DNA of 36,538 nucleotides from a virus: positions 1 to 36,538 of the IMG/VR virus record IMGVR_UViG_3300033155_002361. One strand, given 5' to 3'. How positions within the stretch are numbered: the first letter of the stretch is position 1; every line of letters begins with the position of its first letter. A program made the translations under genes and the position numbers. Below the pieces are notes generated by a model. The model was not told the origin of the DNA, did not search any database, and was given only the letters and a program-made list of their open reading frames with translations. Of the stretch, positions 16,557 to 25,155 are shown piece after piece.

Positions 16557-17336
16557 TCATATAGCATTAATCGACTGTATGTTTGCCGCAAGAACACTAT
16601 TTACCGCTGCTGGGCTTGTTACTCCGTTTATTTTGCCGGTCCAGCCTCCGGCTATTGCTGATTCATAAGAAATACCCATCGGTGGTGCAGGATAAAGAGC
16701 GCCATAATCGTGTACGAAATCTGTTGGTGTTCCTGTTTCTGTAAACGCCACACCAGACATTTTATCAACGGGTGTCCCTCTTATTATGGGGGCATATATC
16801 TGTAAATTTTGTGGTCTGATAAATTCTGCTGAATATCCTTGTGCTAAAGCTGCGATTTCCTCAGCAGACAATGCCACATTCCAAAATCCAGCATCAGCCA
16901 CAATCCCTTCAAGAAGGGTAAAAAATCCACCCCCCGTTCTCAAACAACCTATAGTTGCGCTATCAATACCACTTGTAAGACCCAGAGTGTTTGTATTTGC
17001 CGTACCAGGAGATCCATCTAAATAGCAAATACGATAGGAATCATTTGCAAAAACTGCTGCAATATGATACCAAATATCACCAATAATGGAAAGTGGACTA
17101 TCTGCAATTTCATAATTGACATCTCCACCATCATTGCTAACCAGTGCTGACACATAATCGGTGTCTCTCTGAACTAAAATCATCAGATCTGCATAGTCTG
17201 CAGATTCAGATACTCCTAAGACAGTCTGATCACCAGGTGCAAGAGCATAAAACCAACAAGCCAAAGTACAAGGAACATCTATAATGCGTGTTTGACTTAA
17301 TATGTTTGTTTGTGTCGCATCATACTCTCTTGCCAT
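16557..17336 (-). CDS. LamG / concanavalin-like lectin-fold protein
   Basis: This 259-residue protein has residues 15-165 that fit the laminin-G-like (LamG_3) jelly roll: IDVPCTLACWFYALAP, a central DIWYHIAAVFAND, the YLDGSPG turn, and GIVADAGFWNVALSAEEIAALAQG near the end of the fold. The IWYHIAAVF...YLDG and AGFWNVALSAEEI blocks are the family's hallmark. The C-terminal 90 residues (IRPQNLQIYAPI on) form an accessory region. It probably binds polysaccharide and decorates the tail or head. It starts two bases after the upstream stop. Confidence 0.85.
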   Translation of the reverse strand: MAREYDATQTNILSQTRIIDVPCTLACWFYALAPGDQTVLGVSESADYADLMILVQRDTDYVSALVSNDGGDVNYEIADSPLSIIGDIWYHIAAVFANDSYRICYLDGSPGTANTNTLGLTSGIDSATIGCLRTGGGFFTLLEGIVADAGFWNVALSAEEIAALAQGYSAEFIRPQNLQIYAPIIRGTPVDKMSGVAFTETGTPTDFVHDYGALYPAPPMGISYESAIAGGWTGKINGVTSPAAVNSVLAANIQSINAI

Positions 17337-17338
17337 TT

Positions 17339-17833
17339 TTAAGTTGTTTCCTTAATTTCAACCTTTAAAAGTTCTGCATCACCAGAAGCGGTATCGCTCA
17401 CAGCATCCCTTGTTATTTTTAATCGAAAAGCCTCTCCAACTGCAATACTATCCATCTGAGCACCATTTGTAAACGCAATACTCACAATATCAACATCACC
17501 AGAATTTCCAGGAACAGTGATGTCGTCAACACTTTGGACGGGTTCAAAACCATCTGAATCAATGTCCTGTTGCTGGTCCCCAATCCTTTCAAAAGCTGCA
17601 TCCCAGTCGATATTGCCAGATTCAGCGGTTGACATTGCATAATGAATATAAACCGTTACGCCACTACCATCATAATTTCTCGGCATGATGGCAGAAAATA
17701 CCGCACTCCAGTTTTCTGCATCATCAAAATCAAGAACAGGGTGTTGATTGCGCCTATCCGGCACAGCCATAACGGTAGCCGTTGGCTCATTATGTAAAGG
17801 AGTAAAAATAAGTAATGTATCACCGGAAGCCAT
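17339..17833 (-). CDS. Hypothetical virion protein of the fibre cassette
   Basis: This 164-residue beta-rich acidic protein starts MASGDTLLIFTPLHNEPT and contains PVLDFDDAENWSAVF and a DGSGVTVYIHYAMST strand. It is similar in general pattern to small conserved proteins found beside lectin-like genes in environmental phages, which I know only as hypothetical. Its ATG overlaps the upstream stop as TAATG. The likely fold is a jelly-roll sandwich; it may form the base or partner of the adjacent LamG-like protein. Function unknown. Confidence 0.65.
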   Translation of the reverse strand: MASGDTLLIFTPLHNEPTATVMAVPDRRNQHPVLDFDDAENWSAVFSAIMPRNYDGSGVTVYIHYAMSTAESGNIDWDAAFERIGDQQQDIDSDGFEPVQSVDDITVPGNSGDVDIVSIAFTNGAQMDSIAVGEAFRLKITRDAVSDTASGDAELLKVEIKETT

Positions 17834-18087
17834 TATATCACCTCGTATCGTTTGTTTGCTACAAAAAAGAAAATTAATGCCTTATCTGCCGAATCAAGTT
17901 CAGTTCTTGCTGGAAGTGGGATGGCCAGGTTGTAAGAAGCTGCATTGTCTTCAATCCACTGGTCTGCTGCATCGACAACCTCCTTCCATTCATCCTTGTC
18001 TAATGGAATACCTTTCCTTAAGCGGGAAAAGTGCTTTCCCAGTGAGTGCCGAACCTCTTGCCTATCTTGTTCTGATAAAACAGCCAT
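17833..18087 (-). CDS. Small helical hypothetical protein
   Basis: This 84-residue protein starts MAVLSEQDRQEVRHSL with a GAGGGGG ribosome site upstream. It is largely helical (KDEWKEVVDAADQWIED), with a PLPARTELDSADKALIFFFVANKRYEVI tail split between a loop and a final hydrophobic helix. Small helical proteins of this type often lie between fibre and sheath-like genes in environmental phages; no function is known to me. It is coupled to the following gene by TAATG and could be a fibre-assembly chaperone, though this is a guess. Confidence 0.6.
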   Translation of the reverse strand: MAVLSEQDRQEVRHSLGKHFSRLRKGIPLDKDEWKEVVDAADQWIEDNAASYNLAIPLPARTELDSADKALIFFFVANKRYEVI

Positions 18088-18106
18088 TATACCCCCTCAT
18101 GTGTCG

Positions 18107-21100
18107 TTATGCTATTTCTACTATTGTTGAATCCGGCCTAAAGTATATAGTGTCAGCGCTTAAGGCCCAACCAATTTTTTGGAGTTGATCCCCAGCAACT
18201 GCCGGAGCTGATTGTGTAAGCGCTCCGGTTGTTGCTGAAACATAAATAGGTCCATTCACCCACGTCCAGGACGTATCGCATATTTGACCCTCTAATAAAA
18301 CCACTTTTGTACCGGTACCACTCGACAAAGCCAAGGCCCTGCAAGGCATGGTTCCCGCTGCGCTGGCGTCGCATCTTTCATAATGAAAGTCAGCAGCACA
18401 ATAAAGAGCGTTGCCGAAGACAGCCGAAGCATCATCAGTCACTACAGTTAAGGTTCTCCCGCGGTAAGTAGAAGTGACTGTGAGAATGGCCTCTCCGGTA
18501 TTTATGGGTTCCCAGGTTCCGCCGGTGTCCTTACTCTCCATAACCCCAGAATTATCTCTGACCCCGTATCCGGTCGATCCTAACGTAGTGTTAAAATTAA
18601 GATATCCACCGGTTCCGTAAATTGCCAGAATATGATTGTCCATCTCACCGCGTAAAAATTCATAGGATGAATTCCCAATAACAAATTGATCGTCTGCAGT
18701 ATTTGACGCAAACTCACGATCACCAAGGACAATATTCCGCGAACCGGTAGAAAGAGACCTTCCTCCGGTATATCCCAGGCAGAGATTTTCCGTGCCTGTA
18801 CTGACAGTGTACCCAGCCTCATATCCGACCGCAATGTTTGATCCGCCCGTTGTTACATTATAAAGAGTTTTCGCTCCAATTGCTACACAAACACCAGCTG
18901 TTGCTTCAGTAAAAACTCCGCGCATTGCCTGGAACCCAAAGGCACTGTTGTTGTTGCCAGTTGGGAAGGAACATGCCAAGGTCCCGAAGGCAGAATTACC
19001 GTTGCCAGAGGACAATTCCTGAAAGGCGAGAGTCCCAACGGCTGTATTTTGATAGCCATCCGTTACTAATTTGCCTACACTGCGGCCAATCAGCACGTTG
19101 CTGTCTCCGGTTGTCATTCCATAGCCAGCTTCATTCCCAATCAGCGTATTCCAATAATAAGTAGAGGTTGTGTCTACCCCCCTGCCAGCATCATATCCTA
19201 TTATAACATTTTCGCCACCAGAAGAAGCCCCAAGGAATAAAGCTGCATAATTTCCGATAATAATATTTTTGTCGGCCGAAGCACCAGTAAGGTCGTTTCC
19301 GGCACTTACACCAGCTATAAAGTTGTCTGTAGAGGTAGAAATTAAAGAAGCCCCAGCACCCGTGCCACCAACAATATTGTCGTAGGCATCTTCTGAAAAA
19401 AGACCGCTACCACCAGTAGTAAAACCAGTCCACGACCCTGAACTGTCTTTAAATTCCATGGTGCCGGTATTATCCCTGATTCCATATCCGCCCGATCCTA
19501 ACGTGGTGTTAAAATTCAAGTATCCATCAGCTCCATAAATGCTTAACTGATGATTGGCCATATCTCCACGCAAAAATGGATAAGTAGCCGTTCCTATTCC
19601 GAATTGATTGTCGGCGGTGGCTGATAATGGCTCAAGGTCGTAGCCAAGCAGAATATTGTTGGATCCGGATGTAAGCCCAGACTCCGCCACCTTATAGCCA
19701 AGAAGCAAATTGTTTGATCCAGTCGTAAGTTGCTCCCCACATTCAGCACCCATGGCGGTATTATTATGTTTGGTATTTGAACTCGTACCCAGCAGACACC
19801 TATATCCAACAGCCACATTATTGTCACCATCTTCAACTCTACTGTTGGCCGATGCACCTATGCCGACATTGTTTACACCGGTAAATACATTTTGACCACA
19901 AGAAAATCCCACAAAGGTATTGTTGCCATTTACCTGGCCTGTTGCGCCCTGTCCAGCCACATATCCAATACATGTATTTGCAGTGCTATCTCCATATCGA
20001 CCGGCCCATATACCTCCATAAAAATTGTTAGTTCCGGATGATGTTTCTCCCCCAGCAAGGGTGCCACCCATGATATTGCTGCCAGTCTCTGTAAAAATGC
20101 CGCCACCATTGGTGTCAACATAAAGTTTAACCGCCTTTTCCGTAGGAACAGCGTCGTCTGAATCGTCTCCCAAAGTCCCATCTGTTGAAAATTCGTTTAT
20201 TGAGGTTCCGTTTAATAGTGTAACTGCACTATTTGTATCAATAAGAAAAGAATTAGCACTGGCACCTGCTTCAATTTTCATTACTATAGCGGTATTAGTA
20301 TTATCATAAAATGTAAGGCTGTCATCTGTATTGCATGCAATATCCCAATATCCAACATCATTTTTTAAAGTAATGCTGGCGGTATTATTTGTTCCACCTT
20401 CGACTAAAATTGTAGCATATCCGGAGGTGTCTGATACATGTAAAAGTTCAGATGGGGTATCTGTCCCTACACCTACTTGACCTCCGTCTTCTACAAACAG
20501 GCCAAGAGTTCCACTATCATCTTTTAAAGATAATCCACCTGAATCACGGGCACGGATTTCGTCTGTTGCAAAATATAAACCATCGGCTTGGGTTATGTTG
20601 CCATCAGCCGCGATAGTAACCCTTTCAAGGCTGGTTGTTAAAAATACTAATGCTGCTACGTCTTGAGTAAGTATTTTAAATTCGCCTGTTCCTCTATGGA
20701 CTATATGGGATTCAGCATTTTCCCCAGTATTGTTTCTTAGTATTCTAAATCCAAAATCGCTATAAGTATCATCACCAATTAAATCAACATGAGAATATCT
20801 ATTACCACTACCAAGAGAATTGACTTTTATTGACACTCCATTTGTAGATATCATACCATCCGCATCAACACTCAAAGCAGGATCAGGACTTCCATCACTC
20901 GCCACCAACTCAGAGTGCCTATGAAGTGCATCGGCAATAGAATTATCCGTCAAAGTATCTAACTCAGGACCGGTCGCGGATGTATCCGAATGACTTGCTA
21001 TGGTATGAGAACCACCGGCATGGACGTGGAGTAAATCCGCATTGCTGCCATCTGTTAGCGTTTCAAGATCTGCCTCGGTGATATTTGTTGTTTGTCTGAG

Positions 21101-24007
21101 GGCTTCGCCATTAGCAGCTGGGGCTTGAAGGTTTATAATTTGGTACAAATCGTTCATGTCGATATCAGCAGTCATGGTTCCAAGCGCTGTGTCTGTACCC
21201 TGGGTATGACGAGCAGATGAATTTTCTGAGATCCCAGCATGGTCATGCAGAGTTGTGTCACCCCCACCAGTTAATGTGTTAAGATTGGTTTCGGTAACAT
21301 TTGCTGTCTGTCTGATTGCCTCACCTAAAGCAGCAGGAGCCGCAAGGCTTGTAAGCTGATACAGGGTATTCATGTCAATGTCTTCAGCCATGGCCCCAAG
21401 GGCTGTATCGGTACCCTGGGTGTGCCTTGCGGAACTATTCTCTGAAATTCCATCGTGGTCATGCAGGGAGGTATCGCTTCCATCAGTTAGTTGCTCAAGG
21501 TCTGCCTCGGTGATATTCGCTGTTTGTCTGAGAGCATCACCTGCAGTATCAGGAGCCTGCAAGTTGACCACCTGAAAAGAACCATCCATGTCAATATCAG
21601 CTGTCATGGTGCCAAGAGTTGTGTCGGTTCCTTGAGTATGCCTTGCAGAGGTATTCTCTGAAATGCCGTCGTGATCGTGTAGAGCTGTGTCGCTTCCGTC
21701 TGTTAGTTGCTCAAGATCTGCCTCAGTAATATTCGTGGTTTGTCTAAGGGCTTCACCATTAGCGGAAGGCGCTTGCAGATTAACCACCTGGAAAGAATTG
21801 TTCATGTCAATATCGGCGGTCATCGTTCCAAGCGTCGTATCGGTACCCTGAGTATGTCTGGCTGAGATGTTTTCTGAAATCCCGTCATGGTCGTGAAGTG
21901 TGGTGTCGCCGCCACCCGTTAATTCTTCAAGTTGTGCTCCGGTTGCGTCAACAACATCGCTGTGGGAGGTTATTGTATGTGAACCGACAGAAGGAGCTGC
22001 CCATGTCTGGTCCCCCCTTAAGAAAACCGTGTTATCAGCAGATCCGGTCCCCAGTTCAGCGGTTGGCACAAGGGTCGTAGCCCCTAAAGACGCATACCCG
22101 TTGGCGGCACTTTTTTCTGATTCCAGCTGATATTGAGTGTGTGGATCCCCAGTGGCAAGATTTAATAAATTAGTATGATCAATCTTAGCTTCATCGATCT
22201 GGATTTGAACATCCTCGTCACCACCATCATTTAATGTTGACAATTCAAGGATATTTGTTGTGTTTGAACCGTCGGACACCACGATTTTATCTTCCAGGAA
22301 TCCAGCAGTCGTGTCGTTGGAAGATCCCTTAACCAGCTCGTCTGAACCAGCAGCAATCGTTTGCCAGGTCTGGTCGCCACGAAGGTAGGTGGAAGAAGTC
22401 GCAGATCCAGTGCCCAACTCAGCAGTCGGCACCAGGATTGAAGCATCCAGAGAGGCGTAGCCGTTGGCAGCGCTCTTTTCTGACTCCAGTTGGTAGCCGG
22501 TATGAGGATCAGCCGCACCCGCATGGGTGGAAATCTCAGCGCCTACTTCATTGTAAACCGAAAGAGCTGTCGGTAATTCGGTGTTCAGGCTGCCCGAAGA
22601 AATAGCAGTAACGATAGCGCTGACTGCCTGGCCGGAATCAAAATTAAATTCGCCGGTAATGTTCTGGTCCCCAGTGACCGTAAAAACACCATCGGGCCAA
22701 ACAGAAAAGAAAAACTGGTCCCCAATCACACCACCCGTGGTTCCGCTGAAGGTAGCCTCCACTCCATTGGCAAGCGCCTGAGAAGAACCCGTAATCGAAG
22801 TGCCTGTAAACTCAGGGGTTTCTCCATCATTATTAAGATATAACGTAAAAGTGTTTGGAGAGCCGGTTCCGTCGATCTCTAAGATATAGTGTATGGGATC
22901 TGTCCCTGTGTTGCCAGATATGTCAACAGCACTAAGGTTTAATGACCCCGTTCCTACAAAACTGGTAAGGTCCTTAACACCGTTACTGGAATAATATTTT
23001 GCCGTTTGAAGATTAAAGCTGCCATTAAGATTAAAATCGTCGGCCATCATTGTAATGTCATAATTCTCAAAGACTAAAGGCTTCCAGTTGGCACCTGGGC
23101 CTCGATAGCTCTGTATAAACCATTCAAACACATCTCCTATGGAGCCAGGATTGTCTGACATAAAAAACTGAAATTTTGTTGTGTCAGAAACTGTTTCTGT
23201 AACGACAATTCGTGCAAAATCGTTAGTCTTTTCAAATTCAATGGTTGACGAATTGCCAATCCCAGGATTCATCAACCGAAGCTCGTTTGTTGAACCTGCT
23301 GGCCCTATATCCACTCTGGACGCAATGGCGCTAAGGACGACAGCGGTATCAACGGTTATGTCCACCTGTCCGGTACCTGTGTCAACAACCTCTACGCTGC
23401 TATCACCTTCGCTGATTATGTCGTGACTGTGGCTAAGAACAGAATAGGTAGCAGAAAGATCTGGGATCCGGTCTATGTGGACATCTTCGCCGCCAGTCAC
23501 AGACCAGTCAATATGTTCGTCAGCTTCAAAGTTCGCAAGCTGATTGTGATCAATAGAGCCCTCATGTTGAGTAACGGCGGTCGCCGTAATTCGATCTACA
23601 TGAATATCCTCTCCACCGGTTACGGCCCAATCGATATGTTCGTCAGCCTCAAAGTTCAGTAATTGGTCGTGATCAACCTTGGCCTCGTCGAACTGCAGTT
23701 GTCGATCTTCATCGGCACCATCATTTAGGGTAGACAATTCAAGCGGATCAGAGGTGTTGGTCCCGTGTGCGACAATAAGTTTGTCTTCAAGGTATCCACC
23801 CGTGGTGTCATTAGAAGAAACCTTAAACGTATCAGCGGAAGCAGTTGGATCCACATAATATGATAACAATGTCCAGGCGGTAGTTCCATCACCCATCTTG
23901 GATTTTCCGGTATCAGTTTCATAGCCCATCTCACCGTTGGCAAGCGTAGGATCTACCGATGTCCAGTTTGCTGCTGTATCTCGTCTAAATTGAATAATAT
24001 CAGCCAC
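18107..24007 (-). CDS. Giant mosaic tail fibre (1966 aa)
   Basis: This is the largest gene of the window. It starts at a GTG overlapping the upstream TAG (TAGTG). Residues 1-52 (IIQFRRDTAANW, GYETDTGKSKMGDG) match the major tropism determinant N-terminal domain that attaches fibres to tails. Residues 110-185 and 480-690 carry duplicated HNQLxNFEADEHIDW and YQLESEKSAANGYASL modules. Residues 689-976 are four 72-residue tandem repeats. Residues 1310-1460 and 1545-1765 are YadA-like head repeats (NNxxxG... NNxxVGY), each followed by a near-identical 63-residue block. The C-terminal 125 residues form a separate beta domain. The product is probably a long trimeric host-recognition fibre. No reverse transcriptase or template repeat of a diversity-generating element is present nearby. 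Confidence 0.85.
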   Translation of the reverse strand: MADIIQFRRDTAANWTSVDPTLANGEMGYETDTGKSKMGDGTTAWTLLSYYVDPTASADTFKVSSNDTTGGYLEDKLIVAHGTNTSDPLELSTLNDGADEDRQLQFDEAKVDHDQLLNFEADEHIDWAVTGGEDIHVDRITATAVTQHEGSIDHNQLANFEADEHIDWSVTGGEDVHIDRIPDLSATYSVLSHSHDIISEGDSSVEVVDTGTGQVDITVDTAVVLSAIASRVDIGPAGSTNELRLMNPGIGNSSTIEFEKTNDFARIVVTETVSDTTKFQFFMSDNPGSIGDVFEWFIQSYRGPGANWKPLVFENYDITMMADDFNLNGSFNLQTAKYYSSNGVKDLTSFVGTGSLNLSAVDISGNTGTDPIHYILEIDGTGSPNTFTLYLNNDGETPEFTGTSITGSSQALANGVEATFSGTTGGVIGDQFFFSVWPDGVFTVTGDQNITGEFNFDSGQAVSAIVTAISSGSLNTELPTALSVYNEVGAEISTHAGAADPHTGYQLESEKSAANGYASLDASILVPTAELGTGSATSSTYLRGDQTWQTIAAGSDELVKGSSNDTTAGFLEDKIVVSDGSNTTNILELSTLNDGGDEDVQIQIDEAKIDHTNLLNLATGDPHTQYQLESEKSAANGYASLGATTLVPTAELGTGSADNTVFLRGDQTWAAPSVGSHTITSHSDVVDATGAQLEELTGGGDTTLHDHDGISENISARHTQGTDTTLGTMTADIDMNNSFQVVNLQAPSANGEALRQTTNITEADLEQLTDGSDTALHDHDGISENTSARHTQGTDTTLGTMTADIDMDGSFQVVNLQAPDTAGDALRQTANITEADLEQLTDGSDTSLHDHDGISENSSARHTQGTDTALGAMAEDIDMNTLYQLTSLAAPAALGEAIRQTANVTETNLNTLTGGGDTTLHDHAGISENSSARHTQGTDTALGTMTADIDMNDLYQIINLQAPAANGEALRQTTNITEADLETLTDGSNADLLHVHAGGSHTIASHSDTSATGPELDTLTDNSIADALHRHSELVASDGSPDPALSVDADGMISTNGVSIKVNSLGSGNRYSHVDLIGDDTYSDFGFRILRNNTGENAESHIVHRGTGEFKILTQDVAALVFLTTSLERVTIAADGNITQADGLYFATDEIRARDSGGLSLKDDSGTLGLFVEDGGQVGVGTDTPSELLHVSDTSGYATILVEGGTNNTASITLKNDVGYWDIACNTDDSLTFYDNTNTAIVMKIEAGASANSFLIDTNSAVTLLNGTSINEFSTDGTLGDDSDDAVPTEKAVKLYVDTNGGGIFTETGSNIMGGTLAGGETSSGTNNFYGGIWAGRYGDSTANTCIGYVAGQGATGQVNGNNTFVGFSCGQNVFTGVNNVGIGASANSRVEDGDNNVAVGYRCLLGTSSNTKHNNTAMGAECGEQLTTGSNNLLLGYKVAESGLTSGSNNILLGYDLEPLSATADNQFGIGTATYPFLRGDMANHQLSIYGADGYLNFNTTLGSGGYGIRDNTGTMEFKDSSGSWTGFTTGGSGLFSEDAYDNIVGGTGAGASLISTSTDNFIAGVSAGNDLTGASADKNIIIGNYAALFLGASSGGENVIIGYDAGRGVDTTSTYYWNTLIGNEAGYGMTTGDSNVLIGRSVGKLVTDGYQNTAVGTLAFQELSSGNGNSAFGTLACSFPTGNNNSAFGFQAMRGVFTEATAGVCVAIGAKTLYNVTTGGSNIAVGYEAGYTVSTGTENLCLGYTGGRSLSTGSRNIVLGDREFASNTADDQFVIGNSSYEFLRGEMDNHILAIYGTGGYLNFNTTLGSTGYGVRDNSGVMESKDTGGTWEPINTGEAILTVTSTYRGRTLTVVTDDASAVFGNALYCAADFHYERCDASAAGTMPCRALALSSGTGTKVVLLEGQICDTSWTWVNGPIYVSATTGALTQSAPAVAGDQLQKIGWALSADTIYFRPDSTIVEIA
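18503..18691 (-). repeat. Duplicated 63-residue fibre block, copy 2
   Basis: Fibre residues 1773-1835, with FLRGEMDNHILAIYG and GYLNFNTTLGSTGYG. It corresponds to 19421-19609 and ends the second YadA-like head module, just before the C-terminal domain. Confidence 0.85.
19421..19609 (-). repeat. Duplicated 63-residue fibre block, copy 1
   Basis: Fibre residues 1467-1529, with FLRGDMANHQLSIYG and GYLNFNTTLGSGGYG. It corresponds to 18503-18691 and ends the first YadA-like head module. Confidence 0.85.
21080..21943 (-). repeat. Four tandem 216-bp (72-residue) repeats in the fibre gene
   Basis: Units span residues 689-760, 761-832, 833-904 and 905-976 of the fibre; a partial fifth begins at 977. 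Each unit contains LHDH[DA]GISEN, SARHTQGTDT, DIDM and LRQT motifs in the same spacing. The units differ at scattered codons, so they are old rather than freshly copied, but the DNA is alike enough to allow recombination. Confidence 0.9.
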
Positions 24008-24441
24008 TATGCAGGACCTCCATCTATGTTTTGCTCTGGTGTATAAATAGAATCGGCACGCCCACCGTCAACATTTTGATCTCCGCTAACGCCAAGCGAT
24101 CCAATGGTAACACGCTTTTTAGCATTAGACGCCGCAGAATCTTCTATCAATATCAAATCAGCGGATATTGGAATAGATTTAAGAGCTACCGCTGAGATCT
24201 CGGCAGCCACATTGTCGTGAATGGCGTCAGAATCAGTACCGCTGCCCCCTCCACCAGAACCAAGAATGTTTACGGTAATGGCCTCGTCTAACAGATCCTC
24301 AATTGTCACATGCCGACATAATGGGTTCCCAATCCGACCAGCCCAAATATCAAGAGTCTCTTTAACTGGAGACAATATACGCTGAAGATTCTGTTCAATA
24401 CCTGAAGGAAACGGTATCTCTGGTATTTTACAATCTGCCAT
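24007..24441 (-). CDS. Fibre-associated small structural protein
   Basis: This 144-residue protein starts MADCKIPEIPFPSGIEQNLQ. The N-terminal 55 residues are helical (ILSPVKETLDIWAGRIG). They are followed by a glycine linker (GSGGGGSG, about 62-69), a short conserved strand (SADLILIEDSAASNAKKRVTIG) common in phage fibre and tail proteins, and a C-terminal repeat pair QNVDGGRADS and QNIDGG. Such IDGG/VDGG repeats usually occur in fibre-tip or tail-attachment proteins. It is coupled by TAATG to the upstream adaptor and by TAGTG to the giant fibre, so it probably links the fibre to the neck. Confidence 0.65.
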   Translation of the reverse strand: MADCKIPEIPFPSGIEQNLQRILSPVKETLDIWAGRIGNPLCRHVTIEDLLDEAITVNILGSGGGGSGTDSDAIHDNVAAEISAVALKSIPISADLILIEDSAASNAKKRVTIGSLGVSGDQNVDGGRADSIYTPEQNIDGGPA

Positions 24442-25145
24442 TAAGAGCCACTCCCCGCACTACGAAAATCTGGTTGAAAATAATATGATGCCTGGTGATC
24501 GGTATAGCCGGATGTCTTTTTATCCGTGGCATCTTCCATATACATTTCCCACTTGCCCCAGTAAAACAAAGCCCCCTTAAGATCGTTCCAGGGCACCCCT
24601 GGCATCTCAAGCATGAAAGCCATTGTACAATTTTCAATTGCCAGTCGATAATCGTCATAGATAAACTGCTCAATCAGATCAGAAGATCTCAACGGCATTA
24701 ATGTCAACCACATATCCAAACCATCAACAATGGCCTGGGTGGGTTTATAAACTAACTGCAATTGTCTCCTGGGATCCATTATAAAGCGCCTGGGCCTCGA
24801 CTCTACCCTCTGCCTCCATCCACGCTCGTTCTCGTCTAAATATCGCTCTGAGGTGGTTTCAAGGTCAATTTGAGACAACTCTATGTGTTCCAGCGTAACA
24901 ACGTCAGCTATGGTATTGATCTGGGTGCTGGTGCCTTCCAAAACGATAGCATCATCGGTCAGATCGTAAAGGGCCTGATCGGCCACCACAGAAACCGGAT
25001 CGATCTGTTCGCGCCACAGCAAACTTTCCCAGCAGAATTTGCGGCACGCTTCTATGATCCAGGATCGGATAATTGCAGTCGGTGCAAGATTAAAAGCTGG
25101 GGCGATGTTTGGCATGAACTCCAGCGGATCGATAGTAAGTGCCAT
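24441..25145 (-). CDS. Putative head-tail adaptor / neck protein
   Basis: This 234-residue protein starts MALTIDPLEFMPNIAPAF and contains IIRSWIIEACRKFCWESLLWRE, a helical pair with the bulky aromatic pattern common in podoviral neck proteins, then a beta section with FIMDPRRQLQLVYKP and a helical IYDDYRLAIENCTMAFML end. The overall layout (helices, sandwich, helices) resembles T7 gp11-type or tail-tubular-A adaptors. An AAAGGAG site precedes the ATG by five bases. The window has two adaptor-like proteins (this one and 15852-16520), which may form successive rings. Confidence 0.65.
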   Translation of the reverse strand: MALTIDPLEFMPNIAPAFNLAPTAIIRSWIIEACRKFCWESLLWREQIDPVSVVADQALYDLTDDAIVLEGTSTQINTIADVVTLEHIELSQIDLETTSERYLDENERGWRQRVESRPRRFIMDPRRQLQLVYKPTQAIVDGLDMWLTLMPLRSSDLIEQFIYDDYRLAIENCTMAFMLEMPGVPWNDLKGALFYWGKWEMYMEDATDKKTSGYTDHQASYYFQPDFRSAGSGS

Positions 25146-25155
25146 AATTACTCCT

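Noticed and set aside
21080-21943. Regular repeats as a CRISPR-like array
   Set aside because: The period of 216 bp is in frame within one protein and the repeats have no short palindromic units or unique spacers.
18107-24007. Diversity-generating retroelement linked to the Mtd-like fibre N-terminus
   Set aside because: No reverse transcriptase (YxDD) gene, no template repeat and no C-type lectin C-terminus with an adenine-rich variable region can be seen in the window. The fibre similarity is limited to the N-terminal attachment domain.
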